Shown: piece after piece, positions 22,375 through 34,084 of the stretch | Position numbering within the stretch: position 1 is the stretch's first letter | Layout: each line of letters opens with the position of its first letter | Source: Capronia americana | Taxonomy: Eukaryota > Ascomycota > Eurotiomycetes > Chaetothyriales > Herpotrichiellaceae | Direction of reading: 5' to 3' | DNA length: 64,000 nucleotides | NCBI GenBank assembly: GCA_016110215.1 | Contig: JADWQD010000004.1 | Span: 1,798,001 to 1,862,000 of the forward strand | Position numbers and translations under genes: made by a program | Notes under the pieces: model-generated | What the model saw: the letters and a program-made list of their open reading frames with translations, nothing else | What the model was told of the DNA's origin: nothing | Database searches by the model: none

Positions 22375-24181
22375 TCAGTCGATCCCTGGCTCCGGCACAA
22401 AATCGATCCCGTATTTGCCCTCGCCCATCTTTTTGAGAACCTCTTTGCCATACTCTGTCAACTCTGGCTTCCCACTCGACTCGGTCACGCCAGTGAAGAA
22501 TCGAGGCCGGAAGTCGACGTTGAGTTCTTTCCGCTTGGCAGCCTTGTCCCGCTGTGCTTGTTCAAGGTCCTGCTTCACCCTGGTCGCATCGTTGAATCGT
22601 TTCTCGTTGATTGCGGTGGTGACGTCTGCCCAGAAGGCGCGAGATTCGTGCGGCAACTGCTCATCGGGGTGGGGGCATGTTTTCTGGACAGGGAACAACG
22701 GCTGGAGGTCAATGAGGAGTTGTTTGTCGGATGTCGGCTCGAGGGTTTTGGACTCCTTGACAGCTGCAGAGTTGGGGATCGTGTAGGTGATTTGTTCTTG
22801 CCAGCAACCTTCAACTTTGGCGAGGATGTCCTTGTCGGGCACGTCTTTGACCCGTGTGTACTTGTCATCTGTGGGATCGTAGCGGAAGATCAGGCCGTGG
22901 ACGCGATTTTGAGCTTTGCCGAACCAGGATTCCTCCACGTAGGTGAGCAGGCATTTTAGCCGGGTTTGAGGACAGGTTATGCTGCAGGTGTCGGCCACGG
23001 AAATATACAAGGACCCGCGGAGGAGGCCGCCAAGTGAGGCGGCCGGGTGGGCTAGTTGGTATTCCTCATTGTTGCGTTGCGCAAGAGTGACGAAGATACC
23101 TCGATTGTAGGTGCCCGGCGTGACGCGCACCGATGTGCCTGTGAACTTGGCCGAGATTTGATCGTAGCCTCGCGCGCTGATGCCTAGCTGAGGACAGTCG
23201 TACCAGTACGCTGAGACAGGCGGGTGGTGAGAAGTCTGTTCTGTGAGGAAGGATACTCGGATTGGTTTATCGTCGGCGGTCTTTGCGTCGGCGTTTCCAT
23301 TTGCCAGAGGTTGACTTGGGTCGGCGGGTGGTTGTGGTGGTGCTTTGGAAGGTTCTGATATGGGATGGGCGGACTGTCTGATTTCCCAAACACACTGGCG
23401 AGCGAGCATTGTCAGCGGTTCGTGCTCTCTACACCGGGCTTTTTTTGTAGATGTGTTGAGTTGGAGTAACGTGGAAGTGAAGGAATCTCGGGCATACCCT
23501 GAAGAACTCGCCGAGCGTCGAGTTGTATGGTTTGCAAGGCTTTCCCTTGACGTATTTCTGCAAGCACCTCTTAGAATCGGCCTCCTTAAGGTAACAAGCT
23601 GTTCAACTCACCAGGTCCTTCGTAAACCAAAATCGCAAGACTTCCAGCATGCGCCCGAGAGGCTCATTTGATCTTCCTATACTGCCATCCGTGTCAGAAC
23701 CGACCTTATGATTGCAGGGAACCGGTAGCCTCACCTGACAAATGTCTCTGGCCTGTCCAGATAGTGCCAGTATTCTACATGTTGTCAACACCCTCGCTCT
23801 TCTGTAGGGTCGAATTTACCAAGACGCCATACCTAAGTTTGGTATAGGTTCTATTAACTGCGAAGGTAACGAGAAACGGACATTTGCGATATCTGAGACG
23901 CCGATAAACCTATTGGAGTGCCCGTCTATGTTAGCATGGATTTCAACGCGTTAAGACAGTGCTCGCTCCAGCCCGAGGCTCTGAAATGGACTGTTTCCAA
24001 CCGTGACGTACTTTTTAAGCAAGCCCAGAAATGTTCTCAGCTTGGAAGAATCATCCCGTAGGTCGTTGTCTGACGGCACAATGGTGCCAGTGGGAGGGGT
24101 GACCGGGTTGGGTGTGCTCGGCCTTGAGTTGGGATTAGACGTCGCAGGCGTAGCAAAGGGTGTATTCGAGGTTGAGGTCAT
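22375..24181 (-). CDS. Oxysterol-binding protein homologue, Osh6/Osh7 type
   Basis: Six exons (24181-24012, 23909-23833, 23774-23735, 23681-23612, 23557-23498, 23394-22375) encode 478 aa; all five introns are 53-103 nt with GT/AG ends and every junction preserves the family sequence. The spliced N-terminus reads SKLRTFLGLLKKFIGVSDIANVRFSLPSQL..., followed by GRMLEVLRFWFTKDLKYVKGKPCKPYNSTLGEFFRCVWE. The hallmark EQTSHHPPVSA lies early in the last exon. No PH or ankyrin domain precedes the lipid-binding domain, so this is the short ORD-only class. In yeast Osh6/7 exchange phosphatidylserine for PI4P between ER and plasma membrane; that role is inferred here. The Thr/Pro-rich first exon is presumably disordered. 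Four small internal exons (40-77 nt) make the gene easy to mis-annotate. Confidence 0.9.
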
Positions 24182-24823
24182 GATATACGGTGCCTTCGGC
24201 CGGCTTTGGGGACAACTCGGGTGCGCGCTTGCAACGCCGATGAGGTCTTGTAGGGCCTGTGGTTGAGGGAACGACCGTCGTGTGGTGGAACGGATAAGAA
24301 TGAGAGGCCAGTTTCACGAGGAGGGAGTTCTGGCGGGTGCTTTGTCTCGGTCAAAATAATTCCAACGTAGATACGGAGCACTTGCGCAGGCTTGCAGGGT
24401 TGCAATGCGGTGGTCAATGTATCCAATCCCAAGCAGCAGATGGTGATCGTGGGACGTGAGATCATGCGGGATGGATGATGGGAAGCTCGTTAAGCTCGTT
24501 GGGCGGCCTGCCCGTCCCCGATGACGCATGCCTTGGACCCTGGGAAAGGCATTTGTAGGCGGTTTAGGCGCCGTGGGCGGCTTAGGGATCTGTGGCTGTG
24601 CGTGTGCCCAGCCCGTTGAGAAAGAAGTGGCGGGCAAAAAGAGCATGTTCACCATCGCAGGAGAGAAGCTCACAGAGCCGGCCCGGCTGACTACAGCCAA
24701 GGCATGAAGATTACTGTGTTTGCATACTCCGTACGGAGTAGAGAGTCTTTACATGATCCATTGCCAATACCCTCATGGTTTCCCGACCCGTCCCGCTAGC
24801 GATACATAGATCCATACCACATC
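24182..24823. other. Leader/promoter of the oxysterol-binding protein gene and 3' flank of the aldehyde dehydrogenase gene
   Basis: A minus-strand frame at 24700-24314 (128 codons) overlaps this stretch but has no recognisable motif. A perfect 16-nt palindrome lies at 24725-24740. Confidence 0.45.
24725..24740. repeat. Perfect palindrome TACTCCGTACGGAGTA
   Basis: A 16-nt perfect palindrome. Half-sites (ACGGAGTA or near variants) recur in intergenic sequence at about 16621, 16833 and 28775. Confidence 0.6.
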
Positions 24824-26485
24824 TCACTTGCTGCCTGGCAAAGCTATCCTTCCCTCCTGGTAGGCTTTCGCAAGAACAGTAATGCCAGCTAGTAGAACTG
24901 CGCGAAAAGTGCCTCCCACAATGGTCCCAGATCCGAGTGTGAGCAAGTACCAGAAGAGTCCAACTTTCCGATTACCCGCTCGATCGAAGTCGGGCTTGAC
25001 GAGTCCCATCTTGTTGAACTGCTCCAGCTTGCCTGTACCAGTAAAAGGCGGATACCTCACTGCAAGCAGACTTTCCATCCAGCTCGGCGTATACGTTATC
25101 GAGCGGTGATGGGTGAAGCAGTCAAACGAAGCTTTTCCACGATACGCTCCTGTTCCGGAATCGCCCACGCCTCCAAATGGCAGGTTGGGTATGATTCCAT
25201 GGAAGAAGCCGTCATTGACGCTGGCACCACCAGATCTCGTGCCGGCAAGGATCTTATCAGTCTCAGTCTTGGACCCGAACGCGTACACCCCCAGCGGCGT
25301 CTCGTGGAGTTCGTTGGCAAGCGCTATCGCTTGATCCAAGTCCTCGACCGGCAAGATGGGTATCAAGGGTCCGAATGATTCCTCGACGAGAAGTGAGTCG
25401 CCTTTGTCTTTGCTGGAGAGCAGGACGACAGTAGGCTCGATGAAAAGTGTGTCGCGGTCCATGGTGCCTCCTAGGACGATCTCACCCTTCGTATTGTCCA
25501 ACATCTTTTTGATTCGATCGAAAGATTTCTCATTGACGATCTTCGAGAAGTCGGGACTCGACTTCGCGCCTCCAGGAAAGAACTCCTTCAGCGCGGCCCC
25601 CAATTCTTTGATCAGGGTTGGCACAACATCTTTGTCAGCCAAGATGCAATTCTGGCTAATACACACTTGCCCAGCATTCATAGTCTTAGACCACAGCAGA
25701 CGTCGTGCGGCCAGGCGTATGTCAGCCTTCTTGGTGACAAAGGCGGGATTACGTCCTCCGAGCTCAAGGGCCACAGGGGTAAGGTTCTTTGCAGCCGCCT
25801 GAGCGACGACCTTTGCCGTGCGCTCCGACCCGGTAAAGAAGATCTTGTCCCACCGTTGCTCAAGCAAGGCTGAAGTTTCAGGGATAGCTCCCTGGACACA
25901 AGCGTAGCAGTCTGGGTCGAGAGCTGATTCCATGATCTTTTGCATCACAGCTGCGCAGTTGGGGGATTGTTCAGATGGCTTCAGGACCACGGTGTTGCCG
26001 GCAGCAATGGCTCCTATCATGGGGCCAAAGGACAGATTGATCGGGAAATTGAACGCTCTGGAACCGCATCAGTCCCAGCAGCATGAAATGTCAGTCGAAG
26101 TAGCTTACCCAATCACGAGTACAACACCGAGGGGATCTTTTCGGATTCGAGGGCTGACGAGCCTGTTTGTGAAAGCAATGTCGGCAGGCTTCTCATCTTT
26201 CATCCACTTCTCAAGGTTCTGAGTCTGGAAGACTATATCGTTTTGCGTCCAGTTTATCTCCGCGGTGAAGGATTCGAACGTGCTCTTCCGCAAGTCCTTT
26301 GCTAACGCTTCCAAGAGTTCCTTTTCGTGGTCGGTGATAGCCCAGTAGAGCTTACGGAGCTGCTTGATGCGAAACTCTGCCGGACGAGTCTTCTGCGAAA
26401 AGAAAGTCTTCCGTAGTCGAGAGACAATTGAAGGGATCTGCTCGACCGGGGTGGTCTTGAATTCTGGCAGCTTGACTGAAGTCAT
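24824..26485 (-). CDS. HFD1: Fatty aldehyde dehydrogenase (ALDH3/Hfd1 type)
   Basis: Exons 26485-26109 and 26057-24824 (51-nt intron) encode 536 aa. Joining them restores VVLVIGAFNFPINLSFGPMIGAIAAGN, the cofactor-binding start of the ALDH fold. The catalytic set is present: general base Glu224 in ALELGGRNP and nucleophile Cys258 in NAGQVCISQ, with FFTGS for NAD(P) binding and EESFGPLIPI further on. Spacing fits class 3 ALDHs, which lack the N-terminal extension of classes 1 and 2. The C-terminus has a long hydrophobic stretch (FWYLLTLGSGTIVGGTFRAVLL), a tail anchor as in microsomal fatty aldehyde dehydrogenases. The expected reaction is oxidation of long-chain aldehydes to fatty acids with NAD+, on ER or lipid-droplet membranes. 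Its start lies in a gap of 0.85 kb to the next gene. Confidence 0.9.
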
Positions 26486-27339
26486 CTTGTCGCTCGTCGT
26501 GTCTGTCCAATTCCTGATGCGTTTACAGTACTCGAGGCGGAAGCCGTGGGCTTCAAGCTCTTATGAAGATGTTCAAGACGAACAAGAGCTGCTGACACTC
26601 GTCTGTGCGCAGCTATAATACAATAGGAAGGAGGTGTCGTTTCAACAATGGCTGCTTATGCCCCGACGACATCTGGGAGGTTGCAATCTTAAGAGGCGAT
26701 GCGATGCGAATGCTCGTGCATACGAAATACGGTGCCTCGGCTCACATAGTACGAGCGCGTTCGGAGTGTTCACAAAATCCCTTCTCAATTAAGCGCGATG
26801 GACGTCTAGCATAGTACGAGGATGACCAAGAATTCATCTGATTTGTCTAGTCTCCCAGTGCATAGTTCGGGCTTTTATAGAGCCACCTAAAGGATTGAGC
26901 TCGAACCTTCCTAGGTAATTTAGTCTACACAGTACTGGGTACCAGGGAGAGTATGGCTTCGGGGTCGCTTTGAGTGGCCGGAGTTGTCTCCCAGCCGTCC
27001 CTTGGCCTCCTCCCTTGGCCTCCCACGCCTCCGTACCGAAAGCGTGCGCACTTGGTTCACGGGCCTTTGTGCGGAGGGGCAGGTCGATTCCCCAAATCTC
27101 GTTTTCGAAGTCATCGACTGCATGACGGATGTCTGATCATCTGCCTAGCATTCCCCCTCACCACTCCGATTGTGCGACTCAGGACGGTACCTCAATATCG
27201 AACTTCGTCTTCTCCCGCACGTTACAAGATTCTGTCTCCATCGTTCAGTATCCAATTTTCCTCTCTATTTCCCTTTAATCGATAGTCTTCGCTTGATCTA
27301 CCTGTCTTGACCCTCGCTTGGCTGCATTCAAATGGCGAC
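26486..27339. promoter_or_regulatory. Divergent intergenic region, ALDH (-) and cysteine-rich orphan (+)
   Basis: The starts face away from each other, so this 854-nt stretch contains both promoters. The last 150 nt are C/T-rich, as common before fungal starts. An out-of-frame ATG at 27332 precedes the downstream start at 27340 by 8 nt and could lower its translation. No further element is recognised. Confidence 0.45.
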
Positions 27340-28862
27340 ATGGCGGTGTTCTGCGACCTGGAGGACGACGAGTACTCAGCCTGCAGTCAACCGCGCTTCG
27401 ATGCAGGTTCATCATACTCTCACGATCAGCTGAGAAAGGCTGCGGAGGCAGACTCCAGTCCAGCGAGCAGGCTTGGCAATATCCAGAACATCATGGTTCA
27501 ATCATTGACTACCAACAAACTGGCCGCCGCTCTGACATGCTACCCGTACGCATCGGATGGTCGATTGACCTCCCCTAGATACTAACCCAGTCCTTCTAGT
27601 GTTGCTCTGTCCTTGTCGTCCCACCTCGATCTCAATGACTTGTACGCGTTGGCAGCGACCTGTCATAGCGTGCATGCGAGCCTCACGCAGTACGCCCATC
27701 AATTGAAGTCCCAGTCACTTCGATGCGTTCATGACGGGAGGCCGATGCTGGCAGAAGCACTATCGGCGCAAAGAGGCAGACCTTCTGTCGAGGAGATCCC
27801 CAGTGCTACACCATGGACGCAGGGTCTCGCGGCCTCGCAGACGCAGGCCCCCACCGAAGCCATCGCGGGAGGTTGGTTACATACGCAGCCGACCGGACTC
27901 TACGCTTCGGTCGGGGTTTCAAGCAAAATCAGCTCTTGTGCGCGAGATTTGGTCGGCCCATGTCGAAAATGTGGGACAATTGTCTGTCGGAATTGCGCTG
28001 CCAAACCTCTCAGCAACATCCGACTCAAGGAGCGACTACGCAGATTATGCAAGACATGCCTTGATGCACCAATCGAAGCACACTTCCACGGTCTCAGCCC
28101 CCCCGAGGAATCGATTGACGTTGCACCAGCATCAAGTGCTAGCTCCGTGCGGTCTGAACGATCATTTTCCGGCTCTTCGGCTTCTGATGGTGTATCACGG
28201 CTGGAGAATTTCGAGATCAGTACTCATGCTTTTACCTCATCGGCCTTTCTCCGTGGACCTTGTACTTGCGAGTCTCGCGGTGTGTTTCTGTGCGCTCCTT
28301 GCGGAGGAAATCTACGGGCTGCAGACACCACCTACCAGAGGGTATTCACATGGCGCTCGCGCTACAGTACGCACATTGGTGGCGGACTCGGTACGGGGCT
28401 AGGCCTAGGTAATCAAGGTCAGAAGTGCGGACGCGGCGGGTCTTGTTTGGACACAAGTAGCGAAGCAGTTTGCTGGGTTGAAACCGACTGTTCGGAGGAC
28501 AAGGCTCACGACCCTGGGGATTATGACGGACATAGCCTCAGCCGTGTGGGCACACCTGATTCGTCCAGCAACAAGCCCGGATATCTCCAACAAGAAGTCG
28601 TTCGTATTTCTCGCCCTACAGCTACCGAGACATCATGGCTAACCATCTATAGGAGGGTATAGGAGGCGTCCTCAAGAAAAAGGTGAAGAGGAGAATCAAA
28701 ACTGGAGCCTGCACCTATGAGTATGCAGACGAACGTGAAAGCGGAAAGTATCTACAAAGAGAGCGTACAGGGACAGTACGGAGTTGGTGCGGATGGTGTG
28801 CCAGAGTGGTGCCTTCTCTCAGGGACAAGCAAGCGCCTTGCATGGATCAGATGGCGCTCTAA
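27340..28862 (+). CDS. Cysteine-rich, putative zinc-binding fungal orphan protein
   Basis: Three exons (27340-27545, 27600-28603, 28663-28862) encode 469 aa; introns are 54 and 59 nt with CTAAC-like branch sites. The N-terminal helix-rich part (VALSLSSHLDLNDLYALAATCHSVHASLTQY) looks like an F-box-like motif. Three cysteine groups follow: PCRKCGTIVCRNC...CKTC, CTCESRGVFLCAPCGG with CGRGGSC, and, after the last splice, WCGWCARVVP. The set suggests two or more zinc sites. A Ser-rich linker lies between the first and second groups. The last exon adds a basic KKKVKRRIKTG segment. I recall similar proteins annotated only as hypothetical or F-box-like in other Pezizomycotina. A role in ubiquitin ligase substrate choice would be speculation. 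Exon 3 is inferred from splice signals and the KKKVKRR pattern and is less certain than exon 2. Confidence 0.72.
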
Positions 28863-30315
28863 GCAGGATCAAAGGGCATTGCGCTGGAAACATATCTCTG
28901 ACAAGGCCCAGTCTTGAAATGCTCTGCCATGTGGCGAACTACAGTACTCGTACTAGCATTCTCGTCCGTGGGGCCAACCAGCCCGATGTGCCGCCACTCT
29001 GTACTTTGTTCCTCGAATGCAGCCGCAGGATCACAAGAATCATGATGGCTTTTCAAACGAAGGTGGTTGGCTGAGGACCAGCGTGGGCCAGCCTGCATCA
29101 CGCTACCGGGGTCGCATGCAGGTGCAAGGGCATGGCGAAAGTCAAGCGAAGTGGGATGGAGCGTCGCGCACCTCGGTTGACTGATTGGCCGTGTCCGGTT
29201 GCACAACCACCCAAGCGATGGAGGGTTCGGTTCTGGATATAGATATGGGGCCCTCATCGAGCCTGGACAGCAAGGCTGAGCCTAATCATGGACGACAGAA
29301 CATGGGCTTGTGGGTTGAGATTGGAAGATGTTCAATTTGTTGGTGCGCTGATTTCCGGGCCTGCATTGATCTGGGGTCTTTCGCAATCTGGACAGGTCAC
29401 AAGGCATGGTGTGGCTGCAACCCACGGACTCCGAAAAGATAACACCCGGCGAGATATTCAAATGGGGATATCTGCCCTCGACTGTGTCCTCTCGGTACCT
29501 GACCGCCTCCAAGAAACAGCGTTCTGGACAAGTCACACCTGCATCGATCATCGGTTTGAGTACCATTTCTCGTGAAATTTTCCAATCTCTGCAGGACTCT
29601 AGCACCGACCCGATTAGAGACGAGAACCAATCTCCTTCAAGTAAAATGAAACAAAAAAAGGAAACCTGCAAGTGAAGTAGCGACTTGTCGAGGTAACAAG
29701 TAAGAACAAACATGGTCGACTTAAATTTGTGTCGCACCTGACCTTCTTTTGTCCCAACTTGAAGTCGCGCCTCCCACGTTCACCTGCCTCCTTCTTGCTT
29801 TTGTGGCAGACAAAACAATAATAGAGGGGCAATCGGCCAGTGGCTCTGCAACTTGACATTCCTCTCACCATCACCCAACGACGCTCGTGACAGCCTGACC
29901 CTTACCTACTTTCATTCTTAGCCTTTGGTTCGCTTCCCTCCGATCTGGTGGTCGTGTGCTCTAAATTCGCTCGAGACCGCCGGATTCAGGCATCGTGACC
30001 TGCTCACTGCAAACCTACTTGATCGATCTCTTAACCCCGGGAGCCCCGGCTGCAGCCACAAAACCTTTTCAATCAGAAATTGGAGATTTTCAGCGGGTCC
30101 GAGCTCTGCAATCGACATCATCCCCTGTCATCATCGCCAAAACATTCAATCCGCAACTCTAATCGTTGTCCCCTTTCTGCTCAGCCCGTTGATAATCAGC
30201 CCGCACACACACCGATCGTTCACTTTTTACTCCCAGGCCCTGCCTCACCCTCGATAAAGGCTCTCGCTTTTGCTTTCATTGGAAATTTCACCTCTGAATA
30301 TCTCAGCACTTGGTC
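28863..30315. promoter_or_regulatory. Intergenic and upstream region of neutral trehalase
   Basis: About 1.45 kb without a supported gene. The final 500 nt are C/T-rich, typical of a long fungal leader. One AGGGG (29824-29828) resembles a yeast stress-response element, which would fit trehalase, but a single pentamer is weak evidence. Confidence 0.4.
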
Positions 30316-32854
30316 ATGAGCTTGCCAGATGGGGTGAAACACCGTCGGCGGAGTTCGTCTCTGGAGCGCCGCGACCCTTATTCGTCTCCGTCACTCTACT
30401 ACGATGAGGAAGCCGTGAGACGTCAACTTCTTGGTTCAAGAAATAGAGCAGTCACCTCGGTTTGTCGATCTCAAGCCGCAGTCTGCCTCAACCCTGCTGA
30501 CTGGTGCAGTACATCAAAGCCGCTCGGGACAGCCCTCTCGGCCTAGGCAAAGGCGATTATCCTGCTCGAAGAACCAGTCACGGTGTGTGCCAGTTTGTCC
30601 CCGTGTCCACCCGATCCCTACATGTCTTCTGACACGAGAGTTCACAGATGAGCATCATCAGCAACACCAGGAGCTGCTGGTAGACGTAGACCGCACCTTG
30701 CGGGATCTACTTGATCGAGAGGACGTGGACAGGAATCATCAGATCACAATCGAAGACAATGGACCAAAGGTAAAAGCTGCCACTCTGGACTGGAATATAC
30801 AGAGGCTGACTCCTCTGTAGCACATCAATTTAGGCACATTAGCCTCCGCAGGCTATCGAACGGCCGAAGTTCGTGGCAATTACATGATCAGCAACCTCCT
30901 ACAAGAGTTGACACTAGCGCAAGATTTGGGCAAGAAGCTCGTCAAGATACACCGCTCTCGTCTGAGTGAGAATCCCGTCGACCGTCTGTCCCGTCGCATT
31001 AGAGATGAGTTCTGGAACAATTTGACCCGAAGTCTGGACGCTGCCACGATCGAAAAGGCAGGCAAGGACCCCAAGGATTGGACAGATGATCCCAGACCGC
31101 GGATCTACATCCCCCCTGGATGTCCTGAGCAGTTCGAGTACTACACTCAAGTTGCTAAGGATCGCCCAGAAATGCGCCTCGATGTCTGCTGGCTACCAGA
31201 AGGACCCATAACGGCACATTATGTCAAGAATCTGAACCAGGCCCCCGGCATCCTGGCCCTGGCGATGAGAAAAGAAATGGTCAACGGCCAGGAAACTCTC
31301 AAAGGAGAGCCGTTCATTGTCCCTGGTGGGCGCTTCAATGAGCTCTACGGGTGGGACAGCTACATGGAGTCATTGGGTCTGCTTGAGAACGGAAGGGTCG
31401 ACTTGGCAAAGTCTATGGTGATCAACTTTGCTTTCTGCATCCAGCATTATGGCAAGATTCTGAACGCCAACCGTTCTTACTACCTAACTCGCTCACAGCC
31501 ACCATTTTTGACCGACATGGCGATGAAAGTTTACGACAAGATCAAGCACGAACCCGGTGCGTTGGACTTTCTGCGGTTGGCCATCAGAGCAGCCATCAAG
31601 GAGTATTACAACGTGTGGATGTCAACTCCTCGTTATGACCCCACGACGGGTCTGTCAAGATATCGGCCCGATGGCCTTGGCGTCCCTCCGGAGACAGAGG
31701 CTTCTCACTTTGTGCACATCCTGACCCCATATGCCGAGAAGCACGGAATGTCGTTTGAGGAGTTCGTCCAGGCATACAACAATGAGGAGGTCAAGGAGCC
31801 CGAATTGGATGAGTACTTCTTGCACGATCGTGCGGTGCGTGAATCAGGCCATGATACTTCTTACCGTCTGGAAGGATGTGCCGCAAATCTGGCGACGATT
31901 GATTTGAATTCCTTGTTGTACAAGTATGAGGTCGACATCGCGTGGTGCATCCGGAAACACTTCAAGGACAGACTGTCCATTCCAACCGAGTTCCAGACCG
32001 ACGCCAATCGGAAGCAGGGTTTCGAGGTTTCGGCTACGTGGGATCGACGAGCACGAATGCGTAGAGCTCGTATAGATAAATACCTCTGGAACGAAGCCAA
32101 GGGTATGTACTTCGATTATGACACTGTCCAGAAGAAGCGCACCACCTACGAGACCGCCACGACATTCTGGGCAATGTGGGCAAGATGTGCCTCACCGAAG
32201 CAAGCCGCCTCCCTGCTCCTCAATGCGCTACCAAGATTCGATGCCTTTGGAGGGCTGGTGTCAGGGACTGAAGAATCTCGTGGAGAAATTGGCCTTCATC
32301 GACCCAACCGGCAGTGGGACTATCCGTTCGGATGGGCTCCCCAGCAAATGTTGGCCTGGAGCGGTTTGATCAACTATGGATACCTCGACGACGCGCAGCG
32401 ATTGGCGTACAAGTGGTTGTACATGGTCACAAAGGCGTTTGTCGACTTCAACGGCGTTGTTGTAGAGAAGTACAACGTGACGCGGGAGCTGGATCCGCAC
32501 AAGGTTGAGGCCGAGTACGGCAACCAAGGTGCTGATTTCAAAGGGGTTCCACGAGAAGGGTAAGTGGTCCAGTTCCGTCTTGCAACCGACCCCGGTGTTG
32601 ACAATTCTAGGTTTGGTTGGGTTAACGCCAGCTACGTCTATGGGCTTTCCTTCCTTCCAATGCACATGAAACGAGCTTTGGGCACGCTCACTCCGTACGA
32701 TACGTTCGAAAGGGCGACAAAGATCAAACTTAGCGCAGTTGATGATCTTGACGAGACCATTCCTGAAGGCTCTGACGAATCGAGACCGGATTCAGGAGAC
32801 GAGGTGCCCAGCGAGGCTGCGGTCGGCTCCAGCACGGAATCCCTGGCCACCTGA
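30316..32854 (+). CDS. NTH1: Neutral trehalase (cytosolic, GH37)
   Basis: Five exons (30316-30459, 30510-30582, 30648-30769, 30821-32559, 32611-32854) give 773 aa; the four introns are 50-65 nt. The enzyme hydrolyses alpha,alpha-trehalose to two glucose molecules. Both GH37 signatures are present: PGGRFNELYGWDSYMES and QWDYPFGWAPQQ. The N-terminal regulatory arm, found only by joining three small exons, contains RRRSSS and ARRTSHDE, two candidate PKA sites, followed by an EF-hand-like calcium loop DVDRNHQITIED, matching neutral rather than acid trehalases. No signal peptide is visible. The tail after the catalytic domain is acidic and Ser-rich. PKA and calcium control are known for the family and inferred here. 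The exon 1 to 2 join uses a GTTTGT donor and is the least certain splice. Confidence 0.9.
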
Positions 32855-34084
32855 ACGACATAACATTGTGCGACCGAGCAAGACATTGTCGTTACTCTTT
32901 TTGGCGGTACATGTCCAGTTGCATCGATGCGAAAAATAGACCTAGACTGGCACAGAGAGGCATGATGCCTAACGAGGGCTACGACCTTGACATTATTAGC
33001 GAGCATGCATGAGACGGGCCTCCGAAGAGTTGAAATTGTTCACCATCGGTTGTCCCTGGGCGTTGCTGGGATGGCACTCTTTTTCAAGTACGATACGAAA
33101 GATCAGAATAAGATTCTCTCAGAACCTATGAGTTCTTCTACATGTACGTACCTAGGGACGCGGAGAGCCGACACCTACATATGTGTAATCGAACTATGAA
33201 TACTCGGTACTCGAGGGCAAAATCATGTTAGTTCGTGAAGCCAATCGGCGTGCTGCGCTTCGGTGGCATGGCCTATTGGGGAGCGCCGCTTGCATGCAAT
33301 CCTTGCGTGTCCGCATAGTGGCCGGCCGTTACATCACGTGCAAGGACAGAGTCTACCGAGGTAGCGTGCACTCCAAAACTTTGACTTCCAAGCTCAACTG
33401 TCGTTGTATACCCAACGGCAAGAGCCTGAGCCTTCGCAAAGCAGGAGAAGATAAAGCTATCAAGCTATGTTATCATGCCCAGCCCTGCCGAGCAGCGCGC
33501 ATCGAAGATCCGTCGAATATGGTGAAGATTTCAGTGAGCAGCGGATGAAAGGAGGAAAGCAAAGTCACGTCATAGGCACATGCCAACCTCTTCCCCACAA
33601 AGCCGATCCTGCACCGAGACCAAACAAAGTATCGCGTGCATCGTATGAGGTCCTGTTTGCCTCATCATGCTACCTTTTGTCCAGTCCGGCTTCAGCCAAT
33701 CTGTGCTCCCCGCTCGCCCTCTCTGCCACCCGGAAGAGGCTAGGCCTGAGCCTGGACTCCAGCTTTTGGCTCGGTTACTTCTCACTGAGCCCTCATTCAT
33801 GCATCATCGGAAGAGGGAGGAAGAGATCAGAGCCACTGGCGCTCCCGAGCCTCGCTCGAGCAGGGCCTGTGCTTTCTTTACTTAATCCTCGCGCATGCTC
33901 CTCTTCCTGCTTTTCTCAGCTTGCTTTCAATCCATTCAATTGAGTTTTGGGTTTGTGCTGATCTCCCCTCTTGTGTCTAGTCGAGACCAATCCGTGGAAT
34001 AGTAAGCTGCATTGAAGCTTGCTTGCCCTCTGCATATTTGTGACCTCTGTCCTGAAACCAAAAGTCGTCGTCGACACATTCAAT
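32855..34084. promoter_or_regulatory. Intergenic, upstream region of isocitrate lyase
   Basis: A plus-strand frame at 33467-33943 overlaps this stretch but has no motif and lies where the promoter and C/T-rich leader are expected. No gene is supported. Confidence 0.45.

Noticed and set aside
22415..22959. Plus-strand frames of up to 198 codons opposite the oxysterol-binding protein gene
   Set aside because: They are antisense shadows of the conserved lipid-binding domain.
33467..33943. 158-codon plus-strand frame upstream of isocitrate lyase
   Set aside because: It lies where the promoter and leader are expected, with low-complexity Ser/Leu-rich translation and no motif.
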